64,000 bases of DNA from Topomyia yanbarensis. Its lineage: Eukaryota; Arthropoda; Insecta; Diptera; Culicidae. Positions 44,330 to 57,403 of this stretch are shown here, in pieces. The notes under the pieces were generated by a model. It was not told where the DNA came from and did not search any database. It worked only from the letters and a program-made list of their open reading frames with translations. Positions within the stretch are counted from its first letter, which is position 1; each line of letters begins with the position of its first letter. The DNA lies in assembly GCF_030247195.1 (NCBI RefSeq), contig NC_080671.1, forward strand, positions 211,886,361 to 211,950,360, given 5' to 3'. A program made the translations under genes and the position numbers.

Positions 44330-44630
44330 ATAATCCTTTTGGAATCAGTTACAATAATCCTTTATAATCAATTTATAATAAGTGTATTGCTAGTTAGGAC
44401 TTTTATATCAGCCGGGCTATTTTATAATTTGTTATAAAATCATTATCAAAATTCTTCATAATCCATTGTTGCGTTATGTTTATGTACATGGCCAGATAGA
44501 TAGTTTTTAACTGGGACGGAACGTGTGGATACGAAAAAACCTAATGTCAATTGTAGCCAGGGGGAGCTGTCAAATGCAGCCAAAGGGAACCGTCAAATGC
44601 AGTCAGGGGGGCTGTCAAATGTAGCCAGTC
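44330..44630. repeat. dispersed AT-rich repeat, second copy, and short tandem
   Basis: 44330-44520 matches 10830-10920 plus 11181-11260 without the hammerhead insert. At 44550-44625 a word like GTCAAATGCAGCCA.GGGG occurs about three times in tandem. There is no gene. Confidence 0.55.
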
Positions 44631-44639
44631 CATTTAAAA

Positions 44640-47176
44640 TATGTGAGGAAGAAAGAGTGGCTATGCAAGACAAGAGATAAAATGAACAGAAAAAAGAAAA
44701 AGAAAACATCTACCAACAGGTTCTGTCCCAGGATTTTAATAGAGAACATCAAAATTCGATTTTTTTTGCATTTGGCAGTAGGCATTTTTCAAATGTTTGG
44801 CTAGAAATTCCTTGCTTCTTCAATGAATCATGTACAAGAAAAGTAAAAATGTTAAATTTATCGGAACAATGTATGATGCCGACATTAATTAAAAAATACA
44901 GCTGAGCGACCTTGTTGGGAAAGTGTTAACATTTGGCAGCGAACCAAACCAAGTTTCTCATACTATGATCGAATCAACAAAAATTCCAAGATCATGTAAA
45001 CAATCTCTTTGAACTGTCAAGAAAGTAAGGTTAAACATTACCATGCAACGTTCTCCACCGAGAGGTTCACTTTAGTTTGTTTACATAACCTATGAACTTT
45101 GTACCGCGACTCACTGCTTCATTTGCTGCGTTGCCAGGAAGCCAAGCAAAAATATACAAAACAGTGCTGCCTAAACACATATTTTGAGTCCCACCATTCT
45201 TGCAAAGGTGAAAAAAATACTCAACATTCTTGCATTTTTCAAATTTAAAAAAATCATTAAAAAATCACGATAGCTCTAAAAAGTCTCATTTCAGCGGAAA
45301 TATTGTTAAAAACGTTTTTAATCCACCTAACAGTGCGATGAGACATTTCTTATAACTCTCTTCGGATATTATATCGTTTTAGAACATTTAGAACTTGATG
45401 CTTCGCGATGTTTTTGATAACACGTACTACATGGGATAGTGGCAGGACTCAGAGAATCGCTCAAATCAGCATAGGACAACATCAGTGCTACAAATCTCAA
45501 ACCAAATCAATGGGAAAGCGAAAAAATGGCCCATAAAATGGACATACCAACGAATTATTGTTAATGCTCTGTTAAAAAAATATCTAAATTGTGGTGGGAA
45601 AACTGAATTTTCCTAAAGGGGTTATATATTGTACTGAGCCAAAAAAATCGAATTTTTTTTTAATCGATTTGAAGTTTATACTTTACTCAAATTTCCAACG
45701 CTACTGAGAACTAAGAAATCTACGCTTTTTATTGAAAAGGGCGATACTAGCAGTGATACCATTCAAAGAAAATCAATAGTGAATATTTCCAGATTTGGTT
45801 TTATTTCCTATTTAAGAACTATTGTGTTTTTTAGATTGTATGATTCAGTGATCGAAACCCAAAACTTCATAAAGTATTTGAAACTATTAAATAAAAATTT
45901 GTTTTGCTATTGAAATTGACAAATAGTATCGCCCTTTGGCAATTGTTTACTTGTTCGGTCCCACCTATCAGCATTGAAGTATCATGATCATCATCATGTA
46001 GCATTAATGAAAAAAACCTTAAGTTTTCATTTGTAAGTATCGCCCTTTTCACAAAAAAAGCGTTGAAATGAAATCGCAGCTCCTGATATCACGCTATCTC
46101 TGAAGTGCATGCATGCATAGTTCCAAATTTTACTTCGACATCGACTTTTTCTAAAGGTGACTTCCCAGTAGTATCCTTGATTTGAATTATTATCGCTAAT
46201 CCTAATGCCAAAGAACAAATAAAAACCTCTCGAAAACGAACCGTTTGGGAAAATCATCGATAACCTTCCGTCACTGGGTGCACAGTGCTCTGAAAATCTA
46301 GCGAAATCGTCTTAGGGCACCAGCGGGTCTAATTCAGAGCTATCTGCGCGGCGAGTTAAATCTGTAAAGAATTCTAAAAAATCATTTCTATTCCATAATT
46401 TTCAGTTCAGCAATTCGAGAGATCGTGCTCACCGCAAGCCATGAAAAATAGACTACGTTGTGAAGCGAGGGTCACTATTTATTAAAAAATCACGGTTAAA
46501 TAAAAAAAATAAACTATTGAAAAAATTCAATTAGTTTATAATTTTCACATACTTATTAGGAAAAATTGTTTAATAAGCTTTCGTAAAATTATGTAGGAAA
46601 AAAGCTGAAAATTTCAGTATTTTCTCTATCTGCAACATATAAACCCTTAAGTAAACCAATTAATTGGTATACGAATTGGAATAGGTTCGCCAAATTTTGG
46701 AAGAAGTTTATAAAATAACCCTTTGAAAACTACCTAAAATTGTTGTAGTTCGATGCAATAAAAAAATCTACAAAAATGTGAAACACAGTGAATAATACAT
46801 ACAATAAAGACCCATTTTTATCAATCTCATGGTATATTTTAGGCTGACAAAATGGGGATATTGACTAAATCGGGCAATTTTTTTTTCTTTATAATAAACT
46901 GAAGCTGTTAAAATATTCTTCCCGTCCCTTGGTGTAGTCTGATAACTATTTCTGATTATGATGAACTTTTTATTTTTGCATATTTCCATCTCCATGATAA
47001 GGAAAACATGCTCAAGAAAGGATTTACTCTAATTCAGTCTTGTTCGTCTGCTAGAGCCCATCAAACATATGTTCATATTTGGCTGATAGAATCGGGGTTT
47101 CAATGTATTATAATAGATATTCAGCATTCGAAGAAGTTTCTTGCGAACGAGTGTAAAACGACTTTGTTTCTACTTA
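44640..47176. other. unassigned AT-rich DNA, possible MITE
   Basis: I see no gene. TGAAAAGGGCGATAC at about 45735 and its complement at 46038-46052 could be the ends of a 310-base MITE. A third copy, GTATCGCCCTTT, lies at 45928. I could not find a clear target duplication. Confidence 0.35.
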
Positions 47177-47184
47177 CTTGAAGT

Positions 47185-48971
47185 CAGCGGCGTAGCCAGA
47201 AATTCGGTTTGGTGGGGGTTTGGTGAAATCTATCTTACTGTCCAAACGGCAGAATTCCGAAACCGTAATTTTTGAAGTTTGAAAATTATGCAGAATTAAT
47301 TTTTCAGAAAATAGTAACAGAGTTCGTGTCTTTAGCGAATTTGTTGAGACTTTATTGTAGTCATGAATATTAACCTGAGAAAATTCACCATAAATACGTC
47401 TTGGACGATATACCGTCAAAATTATTTTTTCAAATGATGCGCTGTTTAAAGTTTGTAAAACTCATCGAAGATACTAAACCTCCGAAATCGGCGGTTTCAA
47501 AATGACGCTATCTTGACCTTAAATTACTGTTTTTAAACATTTGACCTATACATACATACAACAAAAATCAAATTCTCATCAAAATAGATCAGGAACTGCT
47601 AGAGTCGAATGGAAATCGTAATTTTTCATAAATTTCTCTCTACATTCGGAAAGTGTTATTCTCGTTATTAATCATATTACGTTTTCGTCTCAACTCGACT
47701 TATTCCCAAAATAAAAACCGGATTTAATCCACCTAGTGGTGCAATTGTGCTTTTCTCATTTGTCCAGACTATGATTCCATGGCTGTTCAATACAATGGTG
47801 GAAATGAATATTACGTGTTCAGTACGATTTGCAGATACATACAATAGATCGACAGCCACGATTCTGAGATACTATGTGATACTGAAACATCGCTTGAAAC
47901 CAGCGGCGGATCATGGAGAAAGATCCGGGAGGTCCAGGTCCTGCCGAAAATTTTCAACTTGTTAAGAAATTTTAAACTAGTTTTAATTTTAAAGTAGCAA
48001 CCCCTCACTACATTCTCCCTCCGGGCCGGTATGATTGACGATTTTTAGAGTGATTGCCTAACCTTTCTATATGAGAAAGGCACAAATGTACCAAAGTCCA
48101 AAAAAGGCAATTTTTGTCAAACATCTCAATGTTTCATGCATTTTAAAGTCATTTGGCATCAAAAATACAAATTTGATTTTGAAAATTTTTGATTTCAGTT
48201 TTATAGGAATTTGCTGTGTGATTGCACTCCTCAACTCGTAACTCCGGAACCGGAAGTCCAATCAATAAAAAATTCAATAGCAGCCGATGGGAAGGTTGTA
48301 CCTTTCATTTGAGACTAACTTTGTGCAAATCGGTCCAGCCATCTCTGAGAAACAAAGGTCACATTTTTTTCCACATACACCCACAGACATTTTCCGATCT
48401 CGACGAACTCAGTCGATTGGCATATGACACTCGGCCCTGCGTGTCGGAATAGATTGACGAATTTTAGAGTGAATGAGAAAAGCAAAAACATTTTTAGCAA
48501 ATGTTGAAAGTTATGCATTTTTTTGGTGAGCAGTTCTATGTTTCATAGACAGTAAATCAATTGTTACTTCGCTTTCTATTAAATAAAGACCCTTATTACA
48601 GTACATCTCTACAAAACCGAGCTCAATTTGAAAATAAATCTGAGGATTATGATTGATTACAGAACTCTGGAAGTTTCTATTGGAATGTTTTCAGGCAGGA
48701 ATTTGATATTGATGCAATTAGATAACTGTGAAATCAAGACCAATAGATCAGTTACATATCAGGACCCCATTCCGACAATTTATCAAAAGTCCTCATGATG
48801 TTTACAACAACAGGTTATCAATCTACGGATCAGATAATTGTTATTGTAATATTGAATTAAATCAGTCTGAATCAATAAATTTTTAACTTCAATCCAATAT
48901 TTTTTTTGGGTGTGGTGGGGGGGGGGTTGTATGGTGTTAAACCCCAAAACCTTTTCTGGGCTACGCCGTTG
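47185..48971. mobile_element. hAT-like non-autonomous element with nested repeat
   Basis: The ends CAGCGGCGTAGCC and CAACGGCGTAGCC are inverted repeats starting CA, and poly-G rich DNA lies just inside both. The flanks CTTGAAGT (47177-47184) and CTTGGAGT (48972-48979) match at seven of eight positions, as for an aged 8-bp hAT duplication. No transposase is visible in 1.79 kb. A separate repeat occupies about 48010-48490. Confidence 0.6.
48010..48490. repeat. dispersed repeat (GGTCCAGCCATCTCTGAGAAA family)
   Basis: It is bounded by GATTGACGATTTTTAGAGTG and GATTGACGAATTTTAGAGTG, direct words at about 48029 and 48452. Inside are AACTCGTAACTCCGGAACCGG, GCAAATCGGTCCAGCCATCT and ACTCAGTCGATTGG. 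Partial copies occur at 49830-50060 and 60048-60100. This family is typical of culicine genomes as far as I know. Confidence 0.6.
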
Positions 48972-49829
48972 CTTGGAGTTATTTATTTGGCTTTTCATTT
49001 TCCGATATGTTTCAGATCGATCCGATGGTCATTAGTTAGAAAAATTGCAGTCAGAAGGTTCGCACAAATGAACATTTTTGCACTGATAAGTTATCAAGTT
49101 CCTTCCAGACAACTTGGAAGTGTTCGGTGATTACTTCTAGCTGTTGTAGATAGTAAAATGAAATGCAAAATTCGTTTTATCGAAATAATGTTTAGCTTAT
49201 TTCAATGGATTATTACTATATTGTACAATAAATAGGTAACAAAGAGTAATCAACAAACAACAAGCCATAACTTTTAAAATATTCAAAATAGATATTTGAA
49301 GTCTTCAGTAAAGTTATTCGCAAAAGTAAGAGCTACAAATTTGCTGAAGACATCATTTCGATATAATCACTTCCAAGAAAATTTGTGAAAATATCTCACT
49401 CATAGGGGGATTAATCAACAAAAGCACAATACCAAAAGAAAGGGCATATTGCCTCCATTAAATTCTCCGAAGGTACTATTGACCTAAAATAAGCCGTTTT
49501 GGCGTTAATAATAGATTACATGTTTTTGGTCACATTTCTGGCAATGGGAAATGATAAAAATCTTTCGTCCGCATTTAATGTTAAATATCTCTTTTGATAA
49601 TAGTCCGATTTCAACAATCTATAGCTTGTTCGAAAGGTATTCGTTAAAGCTGTCTAAAAACATATAAATTGTTAATCTATGTTGTCAATTTCGGCAGATA
49701 ATTTCAAAAAACTGCAAAAAACGCCATTTTTACGCATTCAAACATTCATATCTTGGAAACTAAACATCAGAATCAAAAACAAATTAATAGCGTTCATACT
49801 GTTTTTTAGTTCTTTCATTTAAAATTGGT

Positions 49830-49884
49830 TTGGATAAGATCGGTTCAGCCATTGCTGAGAAACACGAATGAGAATTTGTCCGTT

Positions 49885-49928
<44 letters not shown>

Positions 49929-50060
49929 ACACACACAGACATTGTCCCAAATCGTCGAGCTGAGTCGATTGGTATATAAGACTCGGCCCGCCGGGCCTCG
50001 GAAAAAATCTTGAAAGTTTGAGCGAATTCTATACATTTCTTTTATAAGAAATGTAAAATG
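49830..50060. repeat. dispersed repeat fragment with CA microsatellite
   Basis: It shares GATCGGTTCAGCCATTGCTGA and GAGTCGATTGGTATATAAGA with the family at 48010-48490. A CA repeat at 49890-49940 replaces the matching ACACACCC region. Open frames across the CA run are spurious. Confidence 0.6.
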
Positions 50061-50095
50061 TGTAGTCTTTTGAATAAAAATAAGAAAAAAGGGGG

Positions 50096-52242
50096 TTAGG
50101 TCGGACGAGAAAGGTCTATTAAGTCCTTCCGTAATTCCATATATGAAGATGCATCTTTAAGCTCTGGCCTGATACTGCAATATTCTGCAAAAGTCCCGAC
50201 GATACTAGACTCCACACCAGAAGCGGAAGGCATTTGCGTACTCTCCATGGCTGTTATACAGTGCTCATCAATGTCGCGATGTTCGATGCGCATATTATGC
50301 AGTATAATGCACGTCCTCATGATGCTTGCAATTGTATCTTCATCCCAAATACGACATGGAGTTTTTATAATATGCCAACACTGCTGTAGGACACCGAACG
50401 CTCGTTCCACGTCTTTGCGGACGGATTGCTGCATTTTTGCAAATAGTTTTTCCTTGGCTGTCGACGGGTTTGAGATCGTTTTTACAAAAATCGGCCAATC
50501 AGGGTAAATCCCATCTGCAAGGAGGTACCGTTTTGTACGGCGCTTACCACGCAACTCGTAAGTTCCGTTCAGAATGCTTCCCTGAAAAAAAATTGTCACA
50601 TTTTTCATTTAACGATTTAAAAATCGAAACTGTTGATTCATAACGTTCAGATTAATATGTACACATTGAATCCGGGCTATATGACGTAGCCTTGTGCGAC
50701 ATAATGTACCGAATGTTGGGATGAATTCCAATTCGGATGTTACAATACAAAGCTGGTAAAAAGTAATACTTTGAAATACTATGAAACACTTACATTTATA
50801 GCAGTACACAACAGCGGAGATCTGTCTAGCACATTTATGTCGTTTAAACTGCCATGCATTCCGAAAAATGCGTGCCATATACGTGTATCGTGGCTGGCGA
50901 TGGCTTCAAGGACAATTGTTGGTTTGCCCTCTTTTCCTTGATATTGTCCTATAAATCATAATAAAAGTTTTAACCATGGGTATGTGAGAATTCTACTACT
51001 GGAATAAATCTAATATGTACCTTTGAGTGCCACAGGACAATTTTTCCATTGCCAATGCATGCAATCAATGCTGCCGATCATGCCAGGGAAACCCCTCTTT
51101 TCGTTATCTGCCATCAAGCGAGCAATATCAGAACTGGTCGGTGATCTTAAGGCTCAAGTTACCTCAAGGCTTGGTAGTATGCGTAAGAAAAATTGTGTTC
51201 AGCTTTGCCACCAGATTATCCATTTAAACCTTTTCAAAACTCTAAAAGAAGAATATCAGTCGATTTATTAGATCATCACGATTCAATTCATGCAAAATAC
51301 CTGCTGGAAAAACCATCGGCTTAGCTGGATGGTGCTTTTGAAAAAGTGGCTGTGATTTTTTATCACACTACCACACCGAGCTGGGGTACGCAACACAACT
51401 GCGCAATGAAAAAACCACAGCCACTTTTTCAAAAGCACCATTTAGCTAAGCCGATGGTTTTTCCAGCAGGTATTTTGCATGAATTGAATCTTGATGATCT
51501 AATAAATCGACTGATATTCTTCTTTTAGAGTTTTAAAAAGGTTTAAATGGATAATCCGGTGGCAAAGCTGAACACAAATTTTTCTACGCACACTACCAAG
51601 CGTTCAATTCTAACACATGCTTAAAAAAGGTAACTTGAACCTTAAGTAGTCATTTTCGTACAATTGTACTACTGTCTTGCAGAACTCTAAGAGATAGAAG
51701 TGCTGTGGACGCGCCGATTCTCAGATAATCATCCACTGCATCCACGGCCGATCCGTAAGCGAGCATACGAATTGCTGACAGACATTTTTAATCAGCACTC
51801 AACCCTGGCGTTCCAGCAGCGTTAACTTTTTTTTTTGAAAAAATCATTCCGAGCCTCTATATCGTTGCGAATTCTGATGAACATGGTTTTCGACATTCGA
51901 AACCTCCTAAAAAAGAGCCGCTCCTCGTAGATTGGTTGCTCACCAAAATAATCTCGCATGGTTGCATTCTGTGCTTTTTCGAAATCTCTTTTTATGTTTT
52001 GTCTTCCGGGCTGCGATCCCTTCCACGATTTTGTTTTAATTTTGCATTCATCTAATTCCATAAAACAAAAAAAAAAAACGATTTTAATGCAACTTTCAGG
52101 AATTAAATACGGAATTTGTTCATTCTCACAGATAGTGATTTTCTATAACGAAAAACATACCTGTAATCATAAACTCGAGTAAATCTTCAAACTGATCATC
52201 TTCCGTTATCGTGTTGTAGATTTCGTCGTACCATTTATCCAT
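50096..52242 (-). pseudogene. PIF/Harbinger transposase (DDE_Tnp_4), four exons
   Basis: Minus-strand exons with GT-AG borders: 52242-52161 (MDKWYDEIYNTITEDDQFED), 52051-51021, 50948-50794 and 50581-50096. Phases agree at every junction. Exon 2 has RDFEKAQNATMRDYFGEQPI, LSAIRMLAYGSAVDAVDDYL and GMIGSIDCMHWQWKNCPVAL, with the first catalytic Asp. Exon 3 has FFGMHGSLNDINVLDRSPLL. Exon 4 has YLLADGIYPDWPIFVKTI and DVERAFGVLQQCW. Exon 2 carries a shift in a T run near 51830, a stop near 51788 and the TTAA-flanked insert at 51151-51641. I found no convincing terminal inverted repeats. Confidence 0.88.
51151..51641. mobile_element. TTAA-flanked palindromic MITE inside transposase exon
   Basis: Two arms of about 200 bases (51151-51353 and 51417-51641) are near-perfect reverse complements, with ends GGCTCAAGTTACC and GGTAACTTGAACC. 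TTAA is present outside both (51147-51150, 51642-51645), as for piggyBac-type insertion. The Harbinger coding sequence on either side would be continuous if one TTAA and the insert were ignored, so it is an insertion after the gene existed. Confidence 0.82.
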
Positions 52243-52601
52243 TTTTAATGCAATTTGATGTGAATTAAATTTGATAATTCTCGAGTCGAATCGCGGTAGA
52301 AAGTACAGCTATAGGGCAAGGTTAACAGGATAGATTTTTTTGTTTGGATATTGCACTAATACATATATCCAAACGAAATGAAACTTTCGATAAAACTACT
52401 GCTGGTGAACACTAGTTTTAGTTTTAAAATTTTCAGTTTTATAATCTAGAACTGTTATAAATTTTGAATCTAGAATTGAAACACTCCTGAACATGCCCTT
52501 AGTCCGGTTTAAAAATAGTTAGTACGCGTTTGAGCTTACGGCTCTCAGAGTCGTATCCACAGATAGCTAGATCAGTGCGTCCACACTCTAATGTGGTTTT
52601 C

Positions 52602-52692
52602 GTTTGAAGCGAAACTGAGTCAGTTCCTAACCCCAACTGCTGTCAAAATGTATGAACTGACAGCAGTTGGGGTTAGAACCTGACTCAGTTTC
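52602..52692. repeat. long hairpin, about 44-bp arms
   Basis: AACTGAGTCAG, then TCCTAACCCCAACTGCTGTCA is mirrored by TGACAGCAGTTGGGGTTAGA and CTGACTCAGTTT around a 12-base loop (AAATGTATGAAC). It may be a foldback MITE core; a microRNA precursor is less likely but possible. Confidence 0.6.
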
Positions 52693-52699
52693 AGGTTCA

Positions 52700-54934
52700 A
52701 GCGAAATCGCCATAAATATTATGCTCGATTATAGCAGTTTGACAATTGAGTTGCTGCCATCGCTTCACCGATGGAGCCACTAGCGTCAGTGTTGCCAAAC
52801 CTTATGGACATGTCAAATCTATGTTATTTTCGTAGATTATCGGATGTTTTCGTCCTTTCTCGTGAAATCTTAGACCTATAAATAGCTTGGCTCGGGAATA
52901 ATCGTCCTCTTTCTGTCCGTGACTAGTAACCAGCTTAGTAGTGCGCGACGGGTTCAATATCGTTAAAGTTAGGTTAGAAAAAAATAGTAACATGTGGTGT
53001 AAATTGTGATTTAATTGCTTGTTTAATTCCAGTAAAAAGATTATTTATAACCCTATGAAAATGGAACTTAAAAGTATTTGGCCTATTATTTAGTAGTACG
53101 GTTAGTTAATAGTAAAATATTATAGTACTGAATAAGATTGGTTAAAATGTTAAAATTTATAAATCTACAGATACAAGACACGTTAAAAAGAACAGTACAA
53201 TTTATTAGGAGGACGAAGGACGCGCATTAACTGTAAAAGGAAGTTAGCAAGAAAAAGGTAAAAATCTATTAATAGTTAGGGTAGGGTGACGTTACATGTA
53301 TATGTACTGATATCCTTTGGGATAGGTCCATCCAGGGCCTTTTTTTGTTCTTAGGAACACGGTTCCAAATTATCTCCCACAGAAGACTACACGGAACCAA
53401 AACCACCGATCGTTATCCGTCACTGGATCGAGTGGACACGGACAGGAAGCCCAGCCGCGTGCCGGAAGAATCGTCGCCATCGCTAATTCGACATTCGCAC
53501 CGACCATTGTTAATTGTCGAGCGGGACAGGATTGTCGCCATTGTTATGTCGACATACTCGCCGGCCATTGATAACGGTCTAGCAAGGCAGGATCGCCGCC
53601 AACACTGATTCGCTATTGTCGTCCTCCTTTGTATCCATCCGGGCAACGCACCGTTTTGGACAGTTGCAAGTTCCGGGCAGGAATAGGAAGCAGCGATCGT
53701 CATCTTGGTCTTCATATGCTGCAGCTAAAATTACCGTTCGGGAGTGGTCAATTGTGAATGATCAGTCCACATCAATTGAACGACCCCGTCATCGTCGAGT
53801 TATCATCGTTACGGTGGTCAAAACCACCAGGACATATCGAACGTCAACGGGGACAATTCACCTGGTCGACCGGGTTCATCACATCATCATCAGGAAGCAT
53901 CTCCGGATACCTCAGGTACATGTGTGACGTCACAGTTAGGAAGTAGGAAGAAATAGTATAGTTTAGGTATAAGTGATGATGTTTTAGGATTAAGGTATAG
54001 GAGAATAAGGATAGGGATTAAATTAATTTACATCAGATTTGCTTTGTTTCCTATATTTCTGTTTGCGGACTTTAAAGTGCTTCCATCCCTCGGTTGTTTA
54101 ATAGTCCACTGCAAAGAAGACGATTAATTGAGCTTTTGAGCACCCCTCGTTTACGAGAAACTGTTTTCAGCCTGAGTAGTGAAACATTGTCGGAGTTGGT
54201 GAGCATCTTCTCTACCGGTCATGCTCATTGATTGAGAACCTTTTAGGTGTGTGCGTTAACTCGGTCTACGTTGCGGTAAACGACCCTGTAAATCATTGCT
54301 AGGGGGTGGTTTCCACCCACTACATAGTGAGAGACAAATTGTATCAAAATACTTGGAAATGTTTCATTCGCGGCGTGCGGAAGAAGTGGGGCAGGTCTTA
54401 GAGAAAACGTTGTTTCAAAGGGGAAGGTTAGAATTTAGTGCTGAAAAGCTGTGAGGGGCAAAGGGGGTTGAAAATCACAGAGAAAAACAACGTCATTTGT
54501 ATATGTCCCAATCTCAATAACAACCAACAAATCGCAGTGCCAATAATTTAGTTCATGCAAACCATCGATAAAAATCATTGCGTACGGTAATATTGATCAC
54601 ATTGGAACCCTAATTGACCCTATTTTCGGATTCGGTTGCTGGTACCATTTCAGGTAGCATTCGTCGCCTAAAACGCCACATACTGCATCAGTTTTAGTAA
54701 GGCCAAACCGTTGCATAGTGACAGCTGAACTAAATGATGACAAACTTCTTATAGCGGTCCCAAAGGCATTGGCCAATAGAAGACTATTAAAAATCATATC
54801 TTCCAGATTGAGTGGCTAATGTTCAGATAGGTGAATACAAGCACCAGTTGGCGGCAATCAATCTCGTTTGTGTATCATGCACTTCATATGATCCAAGCCT
54901 ACTGGATCTCCTTCTGCGATTCTCCTCATTGACC
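52700..54934. other. unassigned DNA with GC-rich leader-like segment
   Basis: 53330-53930 is richer in GC and follows an acceptor-like TTTTTTTGTTCTTAG. It has a loose 62-base tandem (TCGCCATTG, GACAGGAT, CATTG.TAA) at 53470-53610. It resembles a retrotransposon leader, but no LTR pair or coding region is seen. A 66-codon minus-strand frame at 54597-54797 (with KTDAVCGVLGDECYLKWYQQ) looks coding-like but I do not recognise it. Confidence 0.35.
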
Positions 54935-55087
54935 ATACACCGGATTCTGTTTTTGCACGCACTTTTTTTGCACGGTTTTTTTTGCACGACTTTTTTGCAC
55001 GGTTTTGCAAAATAATACGATTTTTATGTATAAAATACCTATTTCGATATACAAGTTTAATGATTTGATCATCCCGTGAAAAAAAAA

Positions 55088-55240
55088 CCGTGCAAAAAAA
55101 ATCCGTGCTATTTCGAGAAACCGTGTAAAAAAAATCCGTGTTATTTCGAGAATCCGTGCAAAAAAAATCCGTGTTATTTTGAGAAACCGTGCAAAAAAAA
55201 TCCGTGTTATTTCGAGAAACCGGGCAAAAAAAATTAATAG
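55088..55240 (+). repeat. 33-bp subterminal tandem array, left
   Basis: CCGTG words start at 55088, 55121, 55154, 55187 and a variant at 55220, an exact period of 33. Each unit reads CCGTGCAAAAAAAATCCGTG followed by TTATTTCGAGAAA. Confidence 0.85.
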
Positions 55241-57403
55241 GCATTTAGTAACGGCAGATGAAAATAAATGGCATTGGATATTTGCAATGCAAATGGGGAT
55301 GATCTGCCAATGTGTAAAAATCGCGTATTTTTCAATTTTAGGAAATTATTCAAAATTCAAGTTATGGTAGTTTGAAATCAATAATGTTGGGCAATGGTTT
55401 TTCTAGGATTGTATGCTTTTTAGATATCATCAAATAATATTCCGATTCATATATCACATCGCATTGGCAATGGAGCAATTGGTATATGGCCAAGTGTAGT
55501 GCCACTACACAAAGTATATTAATTTTGCTTGTTCAGTTTGATAAGCTAGAAACTGATAGCAGAGATTTTAATATGCAGGGATACGCAATACGTATTGTTT
55601 GGTCTGAGTAGATAACGACTGATGTTTCTTTTTATCAACCCATTAGTGATCTCTGATTAAATAGAGCTTTCAAAGAGTTAGGGACAGGCACAAGTCTATT
55701 TTTTTACTGAGATGGGACAAGTTGGTGCTGGACCTGTGGCCTTCGTCTGGTATGATCAATTCTCGTTGGTACGGATGTGTTCATGACTGGTTTGTGGATG
55801 AGTGGTCCTACTTACAAGTGAACTGATCACTTCGCTTGGCTGGAGATATATGTGAATTCTGCTAGCTGTCGAGCTTGGATATGTTAGCTGGTTCCAAGAA
55901 GATGTGCAGGACTGGCACCTACGAGAATGTTGATTGTTTCACTCGAGCTTTGGTTCTTGGAAATATCAAATCGCTTTCTCGGTGTGATATGTTCGAGTTG
56001 AATGCTCAGTGGTATAAATGTGCATTCGGTTCGAGCAGATTGAGTCGTTTAGAGGATTGGTGGTCTCCGAGAGCAGATGCGAATAACTCTGAAGTATCCA
56101 ATAAAGGGAGTTTGTATCTGTGGAACTGAAAAATATTGTCACTACTCTAGCTTATTGGTACATCATAACAACTACCAATATCGACTATTTAGAACAGAAA
56201 TTTTCAAATTCTGTTATAAGATCGAGAAGAAATATAGCACAGTTGTAGTGTATAAAGTATTTGCGAATAATACTGCTGGCATCTTTTATCATATTTATTA
56301 ATAGTCGATTGATCCGCTTCAGACCTAGGAGACGAAAGAAAAGAATAGGTACAAGACAAAAGGCGGTTCTAATTCTAAATTGGTTTAGTATAGATACAGA
56401 CGACTCAAACGCACTGACAGGAGAAAATTTTTCAGAATTAGACAAATTAGAGGACATCACACTTTTTGAGACACACATGCACAAAACTTTATCGTCGCCA
56501 TTTCGTACGATTTTGCAAAGTTTGCCTCGCGGGACGGACCGATATCCACCAAGGCACAGGTTGCAGTCGTTAAAAAAACTAGATTCGCTAAGTGTAAAGT
56601 AGCGAATTTTCAGCTTTGCAGGAAATAATTTTTCATCAAAGTGCAGTTTTGGAAATTTTAATTGCAAAGAAGGGGTCTGTCAACATTGCAAAATGGCAAT
56701 TGCTGCCTCTTATCAGGAAAGAGTATTTAATTAAGTAAAAGCCAATCAATAGGCCGCTGAAAATTGACAATTTCTGACATTTCAATTGCGCAAGAGAGTC
56801 TTTGTATCACAATGATTTTTTTTACTTTTCATGAAAATTCTTTTAATGAGAAGATAACCATTTACATGAAAAAATCGCAAAAAAATGACAATTTTGATAT
56901 TGTTGTCCCAGAATCGAACAATGTTTCGTACCAAACTGTATATGACCGCATACTGTTCGAAAGGTCTAGTTTTCTTCGTTCAAAAAATGTTACAAAACCG
57001 AAAATCGGCTGAAAATGACAACGTAGCTAATTTTGTTGTGACAAAGGTCCCAAAAAATGTTTTTTTGCTTCAAAATTTCGTGTGTACATTACTTTGTATC
57101 GCATTTGCTATACTAGTTCATTTAAAAAATTTAAAATCGCTGTAGCACAGTGTAATCTACAAAAAGTTAACAAACTATAAATAGTTGAAACATTTTACCA
57201 TTTTAACTATTGCTTTTCAACGGACAATAATTTCTTTTAACGAATAAAAAATTTACATCTTTCTAAAAAAACCTCCTCGAAAAATTAAAAAACTTCTACT
57301 GGGCACATTGACAGCCCCCTTGTGCATTTAACATGTCCAACAGTATTCATTGTTAAGTACGATAACCAAATAGCTGTTAATAAAAAAATTCAGATTTTTT
57401 TTA

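Noticed and set aside
49888..49945. Open frames over the CA repeat
   Set aside because: Simple sequence read-through only.
52700..54590. Solo LTR or retrotransposon leader around the GC-rich block
   Set aside because: I found no matching repeat pair, primer site or target duplication in the window.
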